From Streptomyces sp. TLI_053 (GTDB lineage Bacteria; Actinomycetota; Actinomycetes; Streptomycetales; Streptomycetaceae), in NCBI RefSeq assembly GCF_900105395.1, contig NZ_LT629775.1, positions 5,354,001-5,418,000 on the forward strand: a stretch of DNA of 64,000 bases, given 5' to 3'. Position 1 is the stretch's first letter. Each line of letters begins with the position of its first letter. Of this stretch, positions 26,679 through 35,292 are shown piece by piece. Made by a program: the position numbers and the translations under genes. The notes under the pieces are model-generated. The model was not told the DNA's origin. It did not search any database and was given only the letters and a program-made list of their open reading frames with translations.

Positions 26679-26993
26679 TCAGCCGCCGATGTGCGGGGCG
26701 AACAGGGCGGCGAGGTTGCCGTTGCCCTGGAGGGCGCCGATGTTGCCGGCGTTCCCGGTCGCCGCGAGGGTGTTGTTCTGGTTGCTGGCGCCGGAGCCGG
26801 TGGCGGTCTGCTGGGTGCTGACCACGTTGCCGTGGACGTTGCCGATGATGTTGCCGGAGCCGGTGTTGCTCACCACGCTGCTGTTGGAGTGGTGGTCCGC
26901 GCCGGCGCCGTTGTCGGCGTGGGCGGTGCCGATGCCGGCGAGGAGGAAGGCCCCGAGGGCGGTGACGGCGGCGGCTGCGCGGATACGGGACAC
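26679..26993 (-). CDS. Secreted Asn/Gly/Ser-rich small protein
   Basis: This is a 104-residue preprotein. It has a signal peptide (RIRAAAAVTALGAFLLAGIGTAHA, cleavage after AHA) and a mature ~80-residue chain rich in Asn, Gly, Ser, Thr and Val: NSSVVSNTGSGNIIGNVHGNVV, STQQTATGSGASNQNNTLAATG, GNLAALFAPHIGG. There are no Cys. The GN-hydrophobic-hydrophobic repetition is reminiscent of surface amyloid or beta-solenoid peptides, but it is neither a chaplin nor a rodlin by sequence. The GTG start has AGGGAG 7 nt upstream, and a long hairpin terminates it. Expression probably involves aerial growth, but that is only a guess. Confidence 0.78.
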   Translation of the reverse strand: MSRIRAAAAVTALGAFLLAGIGTAHADNGAGADHHSNSSVVSNTGSGNIIGNVHGNVVSTQQTATGSGASNQNNTLAATGNAGNIGALQGNGNLAALFAPHIGG

Positions 26994-27253
26994 GATGGTC
27001 TCCCTGAGGGTGGGGTGCGAATGGTGGCGCTTCCGGAGTGGCCGCTCCGCAGCGCCGTTGCCTGACGTCGCACGAACAGGATTCACCAGGGCCCCGGACG
27101 AACTCCACCATTCGGGCGAGGATTCGCCCGATGGTGGTACCCGGATGATTGTCCGACCGCCGCCCGGACCTGGGGTGTTCGAAGGTTCCTTGGTGAATGC
27201 TTTACTGTTCCATTGCCAAGAGTAGACCCTTCAGGCCCTCAGGAGTCCGCCCC

Positions 27254-27961
27254 GTGACCAGCCTCGCCCTCGGCCCGTCCTGGCTCGATCCGACCTACCT
27301 GATCTCCACCTTCGGGCTGATCGGCATCCTGGCCATCGTCTTCGCCGAGTCGGGCCTGCTGATCGGCTTCTTCCTCCCGGGCGACTCGCTGCTCTTCACC
27401 ACCGGTCTGCTGGTGGCCGGCGGCACCTACCTGCACCAGCCGCTCTGGCTGGTCTGCGCGCTGATCGTGCTGGCGGCGGTGGCCGGCGACCAGGTCGGCT
27501 ACCTGTTCGGGCGGAAGGTCGGACCGGGCCTGTTCCGCCGCCCCGACTCCCGGCTGTTCAAGCAGGAGAACGTGGAGAAGGCGGCCGCCTTCTTCGACCG
27601 GCACGGCCCGAAGGCGATCGTGCTGGCCCGGTTCGTGCCGATCGTGCGCACCTTCACCCCGATCGTCGCCGGGGTGAGCGCGATGAACTACCGCGTCTTC
27701 GTCCTCTTCAACGTCGTCGGCGGCGTGCTCTGGGGCGCGGGCGTCACGGTGCTCGGCTACTTCCTCGGACAGATCCCGTTCGTCCGGGAGAACATCGAGG
27801 CGATCCTGATCGGCATCGTGCTGCTCTCGGTGGTCCCGGTGGCCGTCGAGCTGCTCCGCGCCCGGCGCTCCGGCCGGGCCGCGCAGGCCGCCGGGGCCGG
27901 GCACCCCGACCGCGCCGCGGCGCCCGCCGCCGGGGCCGGCGGCCGCCATCGCGCCGGGTAG
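27254..27961 (+). CDS. DedA/SNARE-associated family membrane protein
   Basis: This 235-residue integral membrane protein has the DedA pattern. FAESGLLIGFFLPGDSLLFTTGLL near the N-terminus carries the re-entrant E/PGD residues. It is followed by AAVAGDQVGYLFGRKVG, and FFDRHGPKAIVLARFVPIVRTFTPIVAGVSAM with the functional Arg pair. DedA proteins are proposed undecaprenyl-phosphate or phospholipid translocases driven by the proton motive force. The GTG start is supported by AGGAG 8 nt upstream. The C-terminal ~35 residues are a basic, Ala/Gly-rich tail. Confidence 0.92.
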   Translation: MTSLALGPSWLDPTYLISTFGLIGILAIVFAESGLLIGFFLPGDSLLFTTGLLVAGGTYLHQPLWLVCALIVLAAVAGDQVGYLFGRKVGPGLFRRPDSRLFKQENVEKAAAFFDRHGPKAIVLARFVPIVRTFTPIVAGVSAMNYRVFVLFNVVGGVLWGAGVTVLGYFLGQIPFVRENIEAILIGIVLLSVVPVAVELLRARRSGRAAQAAGAGHPDRAAAPAAGAGGRHRAG

Positions 27962-28088
27962 GCGTCCGCGACCGGCCGCCCCCGCCGCCCCGTACATGTG
28001 CGTCCGGCAGTTCGATCGGGCATGGTGTATCCGGAGATCGAACGGCGGCCCGGGGGACCGGCACCGCCAGGGGCGGCAAGGAGCGGAA

Positions 28089-29993
28089 GTGCCGAAGCGG
28101 GGCCGGCCGGGCGGCGGCAAGAAGGCCAGGGGCGGCCGGGGCGGCCGGTCGCCCCGGCCGCGGTCCGGGCCCGCCGCGGAGCCGCGCCCGCTCCACCCGT
28201 CCGCCGCGCCGCCCACCGAGGGTCTGCTCGGGCATCCCGCCCCGGTCGTCGAACCGACCGTGGAGATCCCGCTCCTGCTGCCCGCGCCCGAGACCAGGGG
28301 CCTGCTGGCGCCCGAGCCCGAACCCCGGCCCGAGCCCGAGCCCGAGCCCGAGCCCGGGCCCGAACCTCGGCCCGAGCCTCGGCCCGGGCCCGGGGCGCCG
28401 CCGGTCGACGAGGTACCGGCCGCAGCGGTACCGGCCGACACCGGACCGGCCGCCCCGGGCCGCCGCCGTTCGGTGGCCGAGGACACCCTCACCCCCGAGG
28501 AGTGGCGGGCCGCCGGCTACACCCCGCCGCTCGGCATCCCGGTCGGCGCGCTCAGCCCCGGCGCGCCCGGCGAGGCGCCCTGGCCGGACCGGATGCGCAC
28601 CCTGCTGCGCACCCCGATGTCCGAGCGCCCGGCCTTCGAACGGACCGCCCGCGAGCTGCACCCCTCGGTCGCCGCCGGCCGCAACGTCCCGCGCGTCCTC
28701 GACCTGACCCTGCGCATCGGCGAACTGCTGCTGGCCAGCGGCGAGGCCGCCGAGGACGTCGAGGCGGCGATGCTCGGCATCGCGCACGCCTACCGGCTGG
28801 ACCGCTGCGAACCGCAGGTCACCTTCACCCTGATCGGCATCTCGCACCAGCCCTCGCTGGTCGAGCCGCCGATCACCGCCGACCGGGTGGTGCGCCGCCG
28901 CACCTCCGACTACACCCGGCTGAACGCGGTGTACGAGCTGGTCGCGGACATCACCGCCGAGCGGGTGAGCGTCAACGACGCCTACCGCCGGCTCGCGGTG
29001 ATCCGCCGCAACCGCCACCCGTACCCGGCCTGGATGCTCGCCCTGAACACCGGTCTGCTGGCCGGCGCGGCGACCTTCCTGGTCGGCGGGCGGATCGACG
29101 ACAAGGCCTGGCTGGTCTTCCTCAGCGCCTTCGTCGCGGCCGTGCTCGGCGACCGGCTGGCCTCGCTGATCGCCCGTCGCGGGCTGCCGGAGTTCTACCA
29201 GTTCGTGCTGGCCGCGATGCCGGCCGCGGCCTCCGGCATCGTGCTCTCCTTCAACGACCTCGGACTGCGCGGCTCGGTGGTGATCACCGGTGGGCTGTTC
29301 GCGCTGCTGCCCGGACGCGCCCTGGTCGCCGCGGTGCAGGACGGTCTGACGGGTTTCTACATCACCGCCGCGGCCCGGCTGCTGGAAGTGATCTACCTGG
29401 TGGCGGGCATCGTCATCGGCGTGATGCTGATCCTCTACCTGGGGGTCGGCTTCCAGGCGAAGCTCAAGCCGGACGAGTCGCTGGTGGGGATCAGCTACCC
29501 GCCGGTCCAGATGGTCGCGGCGCTGGTGCTCACCTGCGCCTTCGCGATGCTGCTGCAGACCGACCGGCGCTCGCTGGCCCTGGTCACCCTGAACAGCGGC
29601 ATCGGCTGGGCCAGCTACGGGGTGCTGGCCTACAACGCCCAGCTCTCGCCGATCGTCGCGACCGGTGTGGCGGCCGGCCTGGTCGGCCTGTTCGGCCAGC
29701 TGATGGCGCGCTACCGCAACGGCTCCGCACTGCCGTACGTCACCGCGGCGATCGGACCGCTGATGCCCGGTTCGGCGCTCTACCTCGGCATGCTGTCGTT
29801 CGCCCAGGGGCACCCCAGCGGCGGCCTGGTCCAGATCACCAGGGCGGCGGCGATCGCCCTGGCGCTGGCCATCGGGGTGAACCTGGGCGGGGAGATCGCC
29901 CGGCTCTTCATGAAGCTCCCGGTCGGGGTCGAGCGGCCGTCGCTCGCCCCGGTGATCCCGCGCCGGGCGGCCAAGCGCACTCGCGGTTTCTGA
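28089..29993 (+). CDS. ThrE-type threonine/serine exporter
   Basis: This 634-residue protein has a disordered N-terminal ~170 residues with Pro-Glu repeats (PEPEPEPEPGPEP). A ThrE N-terminal cytosolic domain follows (LDLTLRIGELLLASGEAAEDVEAAMLGIAHAYRLDRCEPQVTFTLIGIS), then about ten membrane helices in two groups. Both ThrE halves are fused, as in Corynebacterium ThrE, which exports threonine and serine. The start is GTG because AAGGAG lies 5 nt upstream (28079-28084). The downstream gene begins 69 nt after, so an operon is likely. Substrate assignment rests on family only. Confidence 0.88.
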   Translation: MPKRGRPGGGKKARGGRGGRSPRPRSGPAAEPRPLHPSAAPPTEGLLGHPAPVVEPTVEIPLLLPAPETRGLLAPEPEPRPEPEPEPEPGPEPRPEPRPGPGAPPVDEVPAAAVPADTGPAAPGRRRSVAEDTLTPEEWRAAGYTPPLGIPVGALSPGAPGEAPWPDRMRTLLRTPMSERPAFERTARELHPSVAAGRNVPRVLDLTLRIGELLLASGEAAEDVEAAMLGIAHAYRLDRCEPQVTFTLIGISHQPSLVEPPITADRVVRRRTSDYTRLNAVYELVADITAERVSVNDAYRRLAVIRRNRHPYPAWMLALNTGLLAGAATFLVGGRIDDKAWLVFLSAFVAAVLGDRLASLIARRGLPEFYQFVLAAMPAAASGIVLSFNDLGLRGSVVITGGLFALLPGRALVAAVQDGLTGFYITAAARLLEVIYLVAGIVIGVMLILYLGVGFQAKLKPDESLVGISYPPVQMVAALVLTCAFAMLLQTDRRSLALVTLNSGIGWASYGVLAYNAQLSPIVATGVAAGLVGLFGQLMARYRNGSALPYVTAAIGPLMPGSALYLGMLSFAQGHPSGGLVQITRAAAIALALAIGVNLGGEIARLFMKLPVGVERPSLAPVIPRRAAKRTRGF

Positions 29994-30062
29994 CGCCGAT
30001 CGTTGGCCTCCGGGCCATGTCGTGGCAGACCGCACGCAGCACCAGGAACGAAGGTAAGACGC

Positions 30063-31196
30063 ATGACCACACTGCTGGACGGCTACCGCGAGCACATCGT
30101 CGACGCGCACAAGCAACCGCTGTTCCTGCTGCTGGTCGGGTTCATCACCTCGTTCGTCTTCATCCGGTTCAGCGTGCGGATGATCAGGGCCCAGGTCCGC
30201 TGGTGGCCGGGCAACGTGACACCCGGCGGGTTGCACATCCACCACATGGTCTTCGGCCTGGGCTTCCTGCTGGTCGGCGGCATCGGGGTGTTCGCCACCT
30301 ACGGCGGCCACCCGTGGATCGACCTCTTCGGCCTGCTCTTCGGCATCGGCTGCGGACTGGTGCTGGACGAGTTCGCGCTGATCCTGCACCTGGACGACGT
30401 CTACTGGAGCGAGCAGGGCCGCAAGTCGGTGGACGCGGTGATCTTCGGCATCCTCTTCACCGGCCTGCTGCTGGTCGGCTACGTGCCGCTCGGCGCCGAG
30501 CCCACCGGGGAGACCAGATGGGGCCTGGTCACGGTGATCTCGGTGAACGCGCTGGCCATGATCGTCACCCTGCTCAAGGGCAAGATGTGGACCGGCCTGC
30601 TCGGCATCATGGTGCCCGGCCTCTCCTGGGTCGGCGCGATCCGGCTGGCCCGGCCGAGCAGCCCCTGGGCGCGCTGGCGGTACGCCGGGCGCCCGCGCCG
30701 CCGGGCCCGGGCACTCCGGCGCGAGCGTCGTCTGCACCGGCGTGCGGACATCGCCCGCACCTGGCTTTTCGACCTGATCGCCGGGGCGCCGGACAAGGTG
30801 TCGGCGAACCACCCGGCGGCCCACCGGGTGGCCGAGCGGATGGCCGCCCGGGCCAGCGCCCACCTGGACGCGCACGCCGCCCGGGCCCTGGCCCGGCGCT
30901 CCGCGAGGCTCGCCGACCGGCGCTCGGCGGCGGGCGGGGAGCACCCGTCCGGCAGTCACCGGAACGCCGGGGCGAACGGCAACGGGGGCGCCGCCGGCAA
31001 CGGAGCGGCGTACGGCGGGCCGGGCGGATACGGCGGCTCGGCCGATCGGGTGGGGCCGCGGGACGGGTCCCAGCGGCGCCGTCGCGCCGTCCGGGCCGGC
31101 CGGGGCCGGACGTACGCCGTCCGGCCGACCGGGCAGCCACTCCGTCCGGGGCGACACCGCTGGTTGCGGCCGCGGACGCGTCGGATGAGCCGTTAG
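30063..31196 (+). CDS. Conserved integral membrane protein with His/Asp motifs
   Basis: This is a 377-residue protein. Residues 1-200 have six or so membrane helices, and two polar motifs sit near helix ends: VTPGGLHIHHMVFGLGF and LDEFALILHLDDVYWSEQGRKSVDAV. The clustered His and Asp/Glu residues could hold a metal or catalyse chemistry at the membrane surface, but I know no assigned activity. The last ~175 residues are basic (Arg-rich, Gly/Asn patch) and probably cytosolic. AAGG lies ~9 nt before the ATG. It is likely co-transcribed with the ThrE gene. I leave the function open. Confidence 0.8.
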   Translation: MTTLLDGYREHIVDAHKQPLFLLLVGFITSFVFIRFSVRMIRAQVRWWPGNVTPGGLHIHHMVFGLGFLLVGGIGVFATYGGHPWIDLFGLLFGIGCGLVLDEFALILHLDDVYWSEQGRKSVDAVIFGILFTGLLLVGYVPLGAEPTGETRWGLVTVISVNALAMIVTLLKGKMWTGLLGIMVPGLSWVGAIRLARPSSPWARWRYAGRPRRRARALRRERRLHRRADIARTWLFDLIAGAPDKVSANHPAAHRVAERMAARASAHLDAHAARALARRSARLADRRSAAGGEHPSGSHRNAGANGNGGAAGNGAAYGGPGGYGGSADRVGPRDGSQRRRRAVRAGRGRTYAVRPTGQPLRPGRHRWLRPRTRRMSR

Positions 31197-31504
31197 TTCG
31201 TATACCCTGGCCGCCCGGTCGGGACCATCCTGCAGTCAGATCATCAGATGGTCACCCGGTCGGCGGTGCGGATGTGAGGTGTGAATCCCGCCTCGCTTGA
31301 GAACATGGCGGGCAGTGACCGTCTTGTCACGGAACGGGATGTTTTCGCCGCACCTCTCGGCGCCGGACCGGCGCGGGCGGGCGACGGTCCGGCGATCCGT
31401 CGGAGCCGTTCGGCCCCCGCCGTCCCCGGTCCCGTCGCCGCGCCGCCCGCACCGCGGTGCGGGCGGCGCGGCCGCTCCCTCGTGACCGTACGAAGGGATG
31501 AATC
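31197..31504 (+). other. Leader region of the NlpC/P60 gene
   Basis: This 308-nt gap contains GTGAC-N6-GTCAC near 31314-31329 and ends with a 34-bp perfect palindrome (31438-31471) and the ribosome site AAGGGA. Streptomyces wall-hydrolase genes often carry a c-di-AMP (ydaO) riboswitch here. I looked for its conserved GGACCC and GGGTGAATC blocks and do not find them convincingly. No gene is seen. Confidence 0.5.
31438..31471 (+). repeat. 34-bp perfect palindrome in an mRNA leader
   Basis: Two 17-nt arms meet without a spacer. The left arm begins CCGCGCCGCCCGCACC, and the complementary right arm follows directly. It ends 34 nt before the GTG of the NlpC/P60 gene. As RNA it would form a very stable hairpin. 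As DNA it is a symmetrical site. Confidence 0.95.
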
Positions 31505-32947
31505 GTGGCGCGCGGATTCCTGCCGACCCTCCTGTTGTCCCTCACCGCCCTGCTCGGGCTGCTTCCGGCCGCGGCGGCCGCCCCGGTGGAGCCGGGCGGG
31601 GCCAGCACGGCCGCCGAACCGCCGGGGGGCGGCGTTCCGGCCGGGCCCGGTTCCGCCGGTGGGCCCGGTTCCGCAGACGGGCCCGGTTCCGCCGGTGCTC
31701 CGGCGGAGCAGGCCTATCCCTCCGCCGAGGAGATCGACCGGTCCCGGGCCGAGGCCGACGCCACGGCCGGCTCGGTCGCCGTCATCGAGGCGGGCCTCAC
31801 CGCCGCCAGGGCCGAACTCGACACCGCCGCCCGGACCGCCGAACAGGCCGTCGAGGCCCACAACGGCGCCCAGCTGGCCCTCACCCGGGCCAGGGCCGAG
31901 GAGTCCGCCGCCGCGGACCGGTCGGCGGCCGCCGAGGCGGAACGGTCCGCCGCCGCCGAGGACGCCGCGGCACTGGCCGCCGAGACGTACCGGCAGGGCA
32001 CCAGCGCCGAGCTCTCCGCGATCAACGCCCTGCTCGGCGCACGCGGCCCGCGCGAGGCGGGGGACCGGGCCGCCGTGGTCGGGGTCGCCAGCGACCGTTC
32101 CCGGCAGATCCTCGACGCGGCCGTCTCCACGGCCGCCGGCGCCGCCCGGGCCGTCGCCGCCGCGCGCACCGCGGCCGAGGCCGCCGAACGGGCCGCCGCC
32201 GCGGTGGGCGCCGCCAGGGAACGGGCCGAGGCCAGGCTGACGGACCAGCAGAACCAGGTCGCGGCGACCGGCCTGAAACGCGAACGGCTGCTCGCGGAGC
32301 TGGCGGCCGCCCGCCACACCACGGTCGAACTGGAACGCCAACGGCGCGAGGCGCTGGAGGCCATCGCGGCCCGGGAGGCCGAGGCGGCGGCGCGCGCGGC
32401 GGCCGAGAAGGCCGCCGCCGAACGCGAGGCGGCGGAACGGGCCGCGGCCGAGCTGGCCGCGGCGGAGAAGGCGGCCGCCGAACGGGCCGCCGCCGCGGCC
32501 GCCGCCGCTTCGGCCGCTGCCGCCTCCCCCGCGAAGACCGGCCCGGCCGCGGCCGCACCCCCGGCCGGACGGCCCTGGTCCGCGGAGAACGCGGCCTCCG
32601 CCGTGGCCTTCGCCCGCGCCAGGATCGGCCTGCCCTACATCTGGGGCGGCGAGGGCCCGGTCGGCTACGACTGCTCCGGGCTGACCATGATGGCCTGGCG
32701 CGAGGGCGGCAAGCGGCTCAACCACTTCGCCGCCGACCAGTACGCGCAGTCCACCCCGGTCACCTACCGCCAGCTCCGCCCCGGCGACCTGGTCTTCTGG
32801 AGCGCCACCGGCCGGGCCGCCGACATCCACCACGTCGGCCTCTACATCGGCGACGACCAGATGATCGAGGCCCCCCGCGCCGGGATGCCGATCAAGCAGG
32901 CCAGCCTCTGGATCATGGGCACCCCGGACTTCTACGCCCGTCCCTGA
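31505..32947 (+). CDS. Secreted NlpC/P60 peptidoglycan hydrolase
   Basis: This 480-residue exported endopeptidase has four parts: a signal peptide (ARGFLPTLLLSLTALLGLLPAAAAA), a Gly/Pro linker, a long Ala/Glu-rich coiled coil (~70-340) and a C-terminal NlpC/P60 domain. The nucleophile is C390 in VGYDCSGLTMMAW, and the His is H443 in DIHHVGLYIG. It resembles RipA/CwlO-type D,L-endopeptidases that cut gamma-D-Glu-mDAP bonds in growth or division. The GTG start has AAGGGATG just upstream. Its leader carries an extensive palindrome, a possible control element. Confidence 0.93.
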   Translation: MARGFLPTLLLSLTALLGLLPAAAAAPVEPGGASTAAEPPGGGVPAGPGSAGGPGSADGPGSAGAPAEQAYPSAEEIDRSRAEADATAGSVAVIEAGLTAARAELDTAARTAEQAVEAHNGAQLALTRARAEESAAADRSAAAEAERSAAAEDAAALAAETYRQGTSAELSAINALLGARGPREAGDRAAVVGVASDRSRQILDAAVSTAAGAARAVAAARTAAEAAERAAAAVGAARERAEARLTDQQNQVAATGLKRERLLAELAAARHTTVELERQRREALEAIAAREAEAAARAAAEKAAAEREAAERAAAELAAAEKAAAERAAAAAAAASAAAASPAKTGPAAAAPPAGRPWSAENAASAVAFARARIGLPYIWGGEGPVGYDCSGLTMMAWREGGKRLNHFAADQYAQSTPVTYRQLRPGDLVFWSATGRAADIHHVGLYIGDDQMIEAPRAGMPIKQASLWIMGTPDFYARP

Positions 32948-33110
32948 CCGGCCGCGCGGGTGGAGCGCGGACTCCCCGGTCCGCCTCGTGCTTCCCCGCG
33001 GCGGCCGCGCCCGTGTTCCGCGCCCGCAGGACCGGTGGAACGGCGGACGGGCAGTCCGACGGCAGCGTCCGCCGATTCCCGCGGCGGTCCGGGAGCAGTC
33101 CCGGTCGGGG

Positions 33111-33638
33111 CTAGCGACAGAGCGCCATGATCCTGTCGTCGAAGTCGGGGAACTCCCGGGACGCCGCCTCGATGACGGCGCCGGGCGACTGCCGCCGATC
33201 GGGGGCGAAGCGCTCCGCGACGGCCGTCAGCTGCTGGTCGGGACTCGGGCTCCAGTCGGGCTGGTAGAGGGTGGCCGCCTCCCAGGGGCCGAAGCCGCCG
33301 GCGAGCAGCCACAGGAAGTCGCCCAGGTCGCGTGCCAGTACGGCGGTCTCGCCCTCGGAGCCGAGGAAGACGACGGGTTGGTCGACGAGCGGGCGACCCG
33401 GGCGGACCAGCCAGAACGCCGCGTATCCACCCGTGCCGTCCTGGCCGAACACGCGGAAGTCGTCACCGCTCGAGTCCGTGTTGCCGGTCCAGGCCCGGAA
33501 CCAGTCGGTGGTGTCCTCGGCGGAACGGAAGGCCGGGAAGGGCTCGAAGTCGATCCCCCTGCCGTCGTCGTGGTCGAAGGGGACCGCCAGTGCGGCGGCG
33601 AGCGCGGCGGGGAACCGGCGATCACTGGTCTGCGTCAC
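33111..33638 (-). CDS. SMI1/KNR4 (SUKH)-like protein
   Basis: This 175-residue soluble protein shows the SUKH pattern: GGYAAFWLVRPGRPLVDQPVVFLGSEGETAVLARDLGDFLWLLAGGFGPWEA, followed by helical C-terminal sequence. SUKH proteins often act as immunity proteins against contact-dependent or polymorphic toxins, but many are stand-alone. No toxin gene is adjacent. TAGCCT lies 6 nt before the GTG with no ribosome site, so the gene is probably leaderless and this start is favoured. I score the fold call as moderate. Confidence 0.7.
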   Translation of the reverse strand: MTQTSDRRFPAALAAALAVPFDHDDGRGIDFEPFPAFRSAEDTTDWFRAWTGNTDSSGDDFRVFGQDGTGGYAAFWLVRPGRPLVDQPVVFLGSEGETAVLARDLGDFLWLLAGGFGPWEAATLYQPDWSPSPDQQLTAVAERFAPDRRQSPGAVIEAASREFPDFDDRIMALCR

Positions 33639-33867
33639 GCCGAGAGGCTAGCGGCCACCACCGTCATCGACGTCGGCTCGTCCCGGTCGGACGGGGTGTC
33701 AGGCTCCCCGGTCGGCCGTGGTGCCGGCCACCCGGGCCGATGTTCCGGGGACGCCGGGGTGTCCCGCTCCAGGATCCTCCCGGGCCCGGCCCGGGGGCCG
33801 ACCGGGCGAGCGTGGGCCCCGGAATAAATCGGATGCCGTTGCCGAAACCCCGCCGTACGGTGGGCGA

Positions 33868-35181
33868 ATGGGCAACGAGACGAACGGCGGGTCCGGAGGG
33901 CCGGGTGGCGGCCGACCGGGGGAGCGGGCGGACGCGGCGGACGGGATCGAGATCCGCGCGATCGGGCAGGACGAGGTGGAGGCGTGGGACCGGGCACTGG
34001 CCCTGGGCTTCCTGCGCTCGCACGTGGGCCGGGCGACCGAGTTCCGCCGCCGGCAGTGGGAGCCGGACCGGATGGTCGGTGCGGTGGACGACGGCCGGTT
34101 CGTGGCCACCTTCCGCAGCTTCGACACCGAGCTGACCGTCCCCGGCGGCGCGGTCGTCACGGCCGACGCGATCACCGCCGTCACCGTGACCGCCACCCAC
34201 CGGCGGCGCGGCCTGCTCCGCCGGATGATGACCGGGGACCTCGAGGCCGCCCGGGATCGTGGCGCCGCGGTCGCGATCCTGATCGCCGCCGAGTACAACA
34301 TCTACGGCCGTTACGGCTTCGGCCCTGCGACCCGGGGCCACGGCTGGAACATCGACCTGCTCCGGGCCGGCGGCCTGCGGGACGGCCTGCCGACCGTGCC
34401 CGGCGGGCGGATCGACCTCGTCGAGATGGCGGAGCTGCGCAAGATCGGTCCCGAGCTGTTCGACCGCTGGCGGGTCACCCAGGCGGGTGCGATCGCCCGC
34501 GACGAGGTGACCTGGCAGCGGGCGACCGGTGAGATCGAGGTGCCGGGCTTCGACTGGAAGGAGCCGTTCGCGGCCGTCCACCGCGCCGCCGACGGCACCC
34601 CGACCGGTCTGGCCGTCTACCGGATCGACGACAACTGGGACGGCTCCTACCCCAACTGCACGCTCACCCTCACCGACCTGTTCGCCCTCGACCGGGCCTC
34701 GGCCACCGAGCTCTGGCGGTTCGTCCTCTCGATCGACTGGGTCCGCAAGGTCGTGGTCGAGAACGTCGGTCCGGACGACCCGCTGCCGCTGCTGCTGAAC
34801 GACCCGCGGGCCGCGACGCCGCACGAGGACAACGCGGACTTCATGTGGCTGCGGGTGCTCGACATCGAGGCGGCGTTCAACGCCCGGACGTACGGCGCGG
34901 CCGGCCGTACGGTGCTGGAGGTCGACGACCCGGCGGGCTACGTCGCGGGCCGCTGGGCGTTCGAGGTCGCCGCCGACGGCACCGGTCGCTGCGTCCGGAC
35001 GGCCGACGAGCCCGATCTGGCGCTGGACGCCTCGGCGCTGGGCGCGATCTACCTGGGTGGCGAGACGCTGCCGAGGCTCGCCCTGGCCGGGCGGGTCACC
35101 GAGCTGCGCCCCGGTGCGGCGGCGGCCGCGGACCTGCTGTTCCGCACCCCGCTGGCGGCCTGGAACATCGACGGATTCTGA
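33868..35181 (+). CDS. Eis-like GNAT acetyltransferase
   Basis: This 437-residue protein has a GNAT core (AITAVTVTATHRRRGLLRRMMTGDLEAARDRGAAVAILIAAEYNIYGRYGFGPA), a second GNAT-like region, and a C-terminal sterol-carrier-like domain, the three-part Eis architecture. Eis in M. tuberculosis acetylates aminoglycosides and proteins. It uses a Tyr (here probably in YGRYGFG) and the C-terminal Phe carboxylate, and this protein ends AWNIDGF. Whether it modifies drugs here is unknown. TACGGT lies 6 nt before the ATG, a leaderless start. A longer upstream frame is unsupported. Confidence 0.88.
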   Translation: MGNETNGGSGGPGGGRPGERADAADGIEIRAIGQDEVEAWDRALALGFLRSHVGRATEFRRRQWEPDRMVGAVDDGRFVATFRSFDTELTVPGGAVVTADAITAVTVTATHRRRGLLRRMMTGDLEAARDRGAAVAILIAAEYNIYGRYGFGPATRGHGWNIDLLRAGGLRDGLPTVPGGRIDLVEMAELRKIGPELFDRWRVTQAGAIARDEVTWQRATGEIEVPGFDWKEPFAAVHRAADGTPTGLAVYRIDDNWDGSYPNCTLTLTDLFALDRASATELWRFVLSIDWVRKVVVENVGPDDPLPLLLNDPRAATPHEDNADFMWLRVLDIEAAFNARTYGAAGRTVLEVDDPAGYVAGRWAFEVAADGTGRCVRTADEPDLALDASALGAIYLGGETLPRLALAGRVTELRPGAAAAADLLFRTPLAAWNIDGF

Positions 35182-35292
35182 TCGGGCCGCACGGTCCGGA
35201 CCGGCCGGCCCGCTTTCCGCGGGCCGGCCGTTCTGCTGCGGGCGGCGATTCTGCTTCGGGGGCCCGTTCTGTCGCGTGCCGTTTTCTTCGCG

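Noticed and set aside
28300-28400. Pro-Glu repeat in the ThrE gene as a DNA satellite of interest
   Set aside because: GAGCCC-type repeats encode a disordered linker in frame, common in actinobacterial membrane proteins.
31197-31504. c-di-AMP (ydaO) riboswitch before the NlpC/P60 gene
   Set aside because: Expected from genomic context, but the conserved GGACCC, GGGTGAATC and closing blocks are not recognisable. Only a GTGAATCCC fragment occurs.
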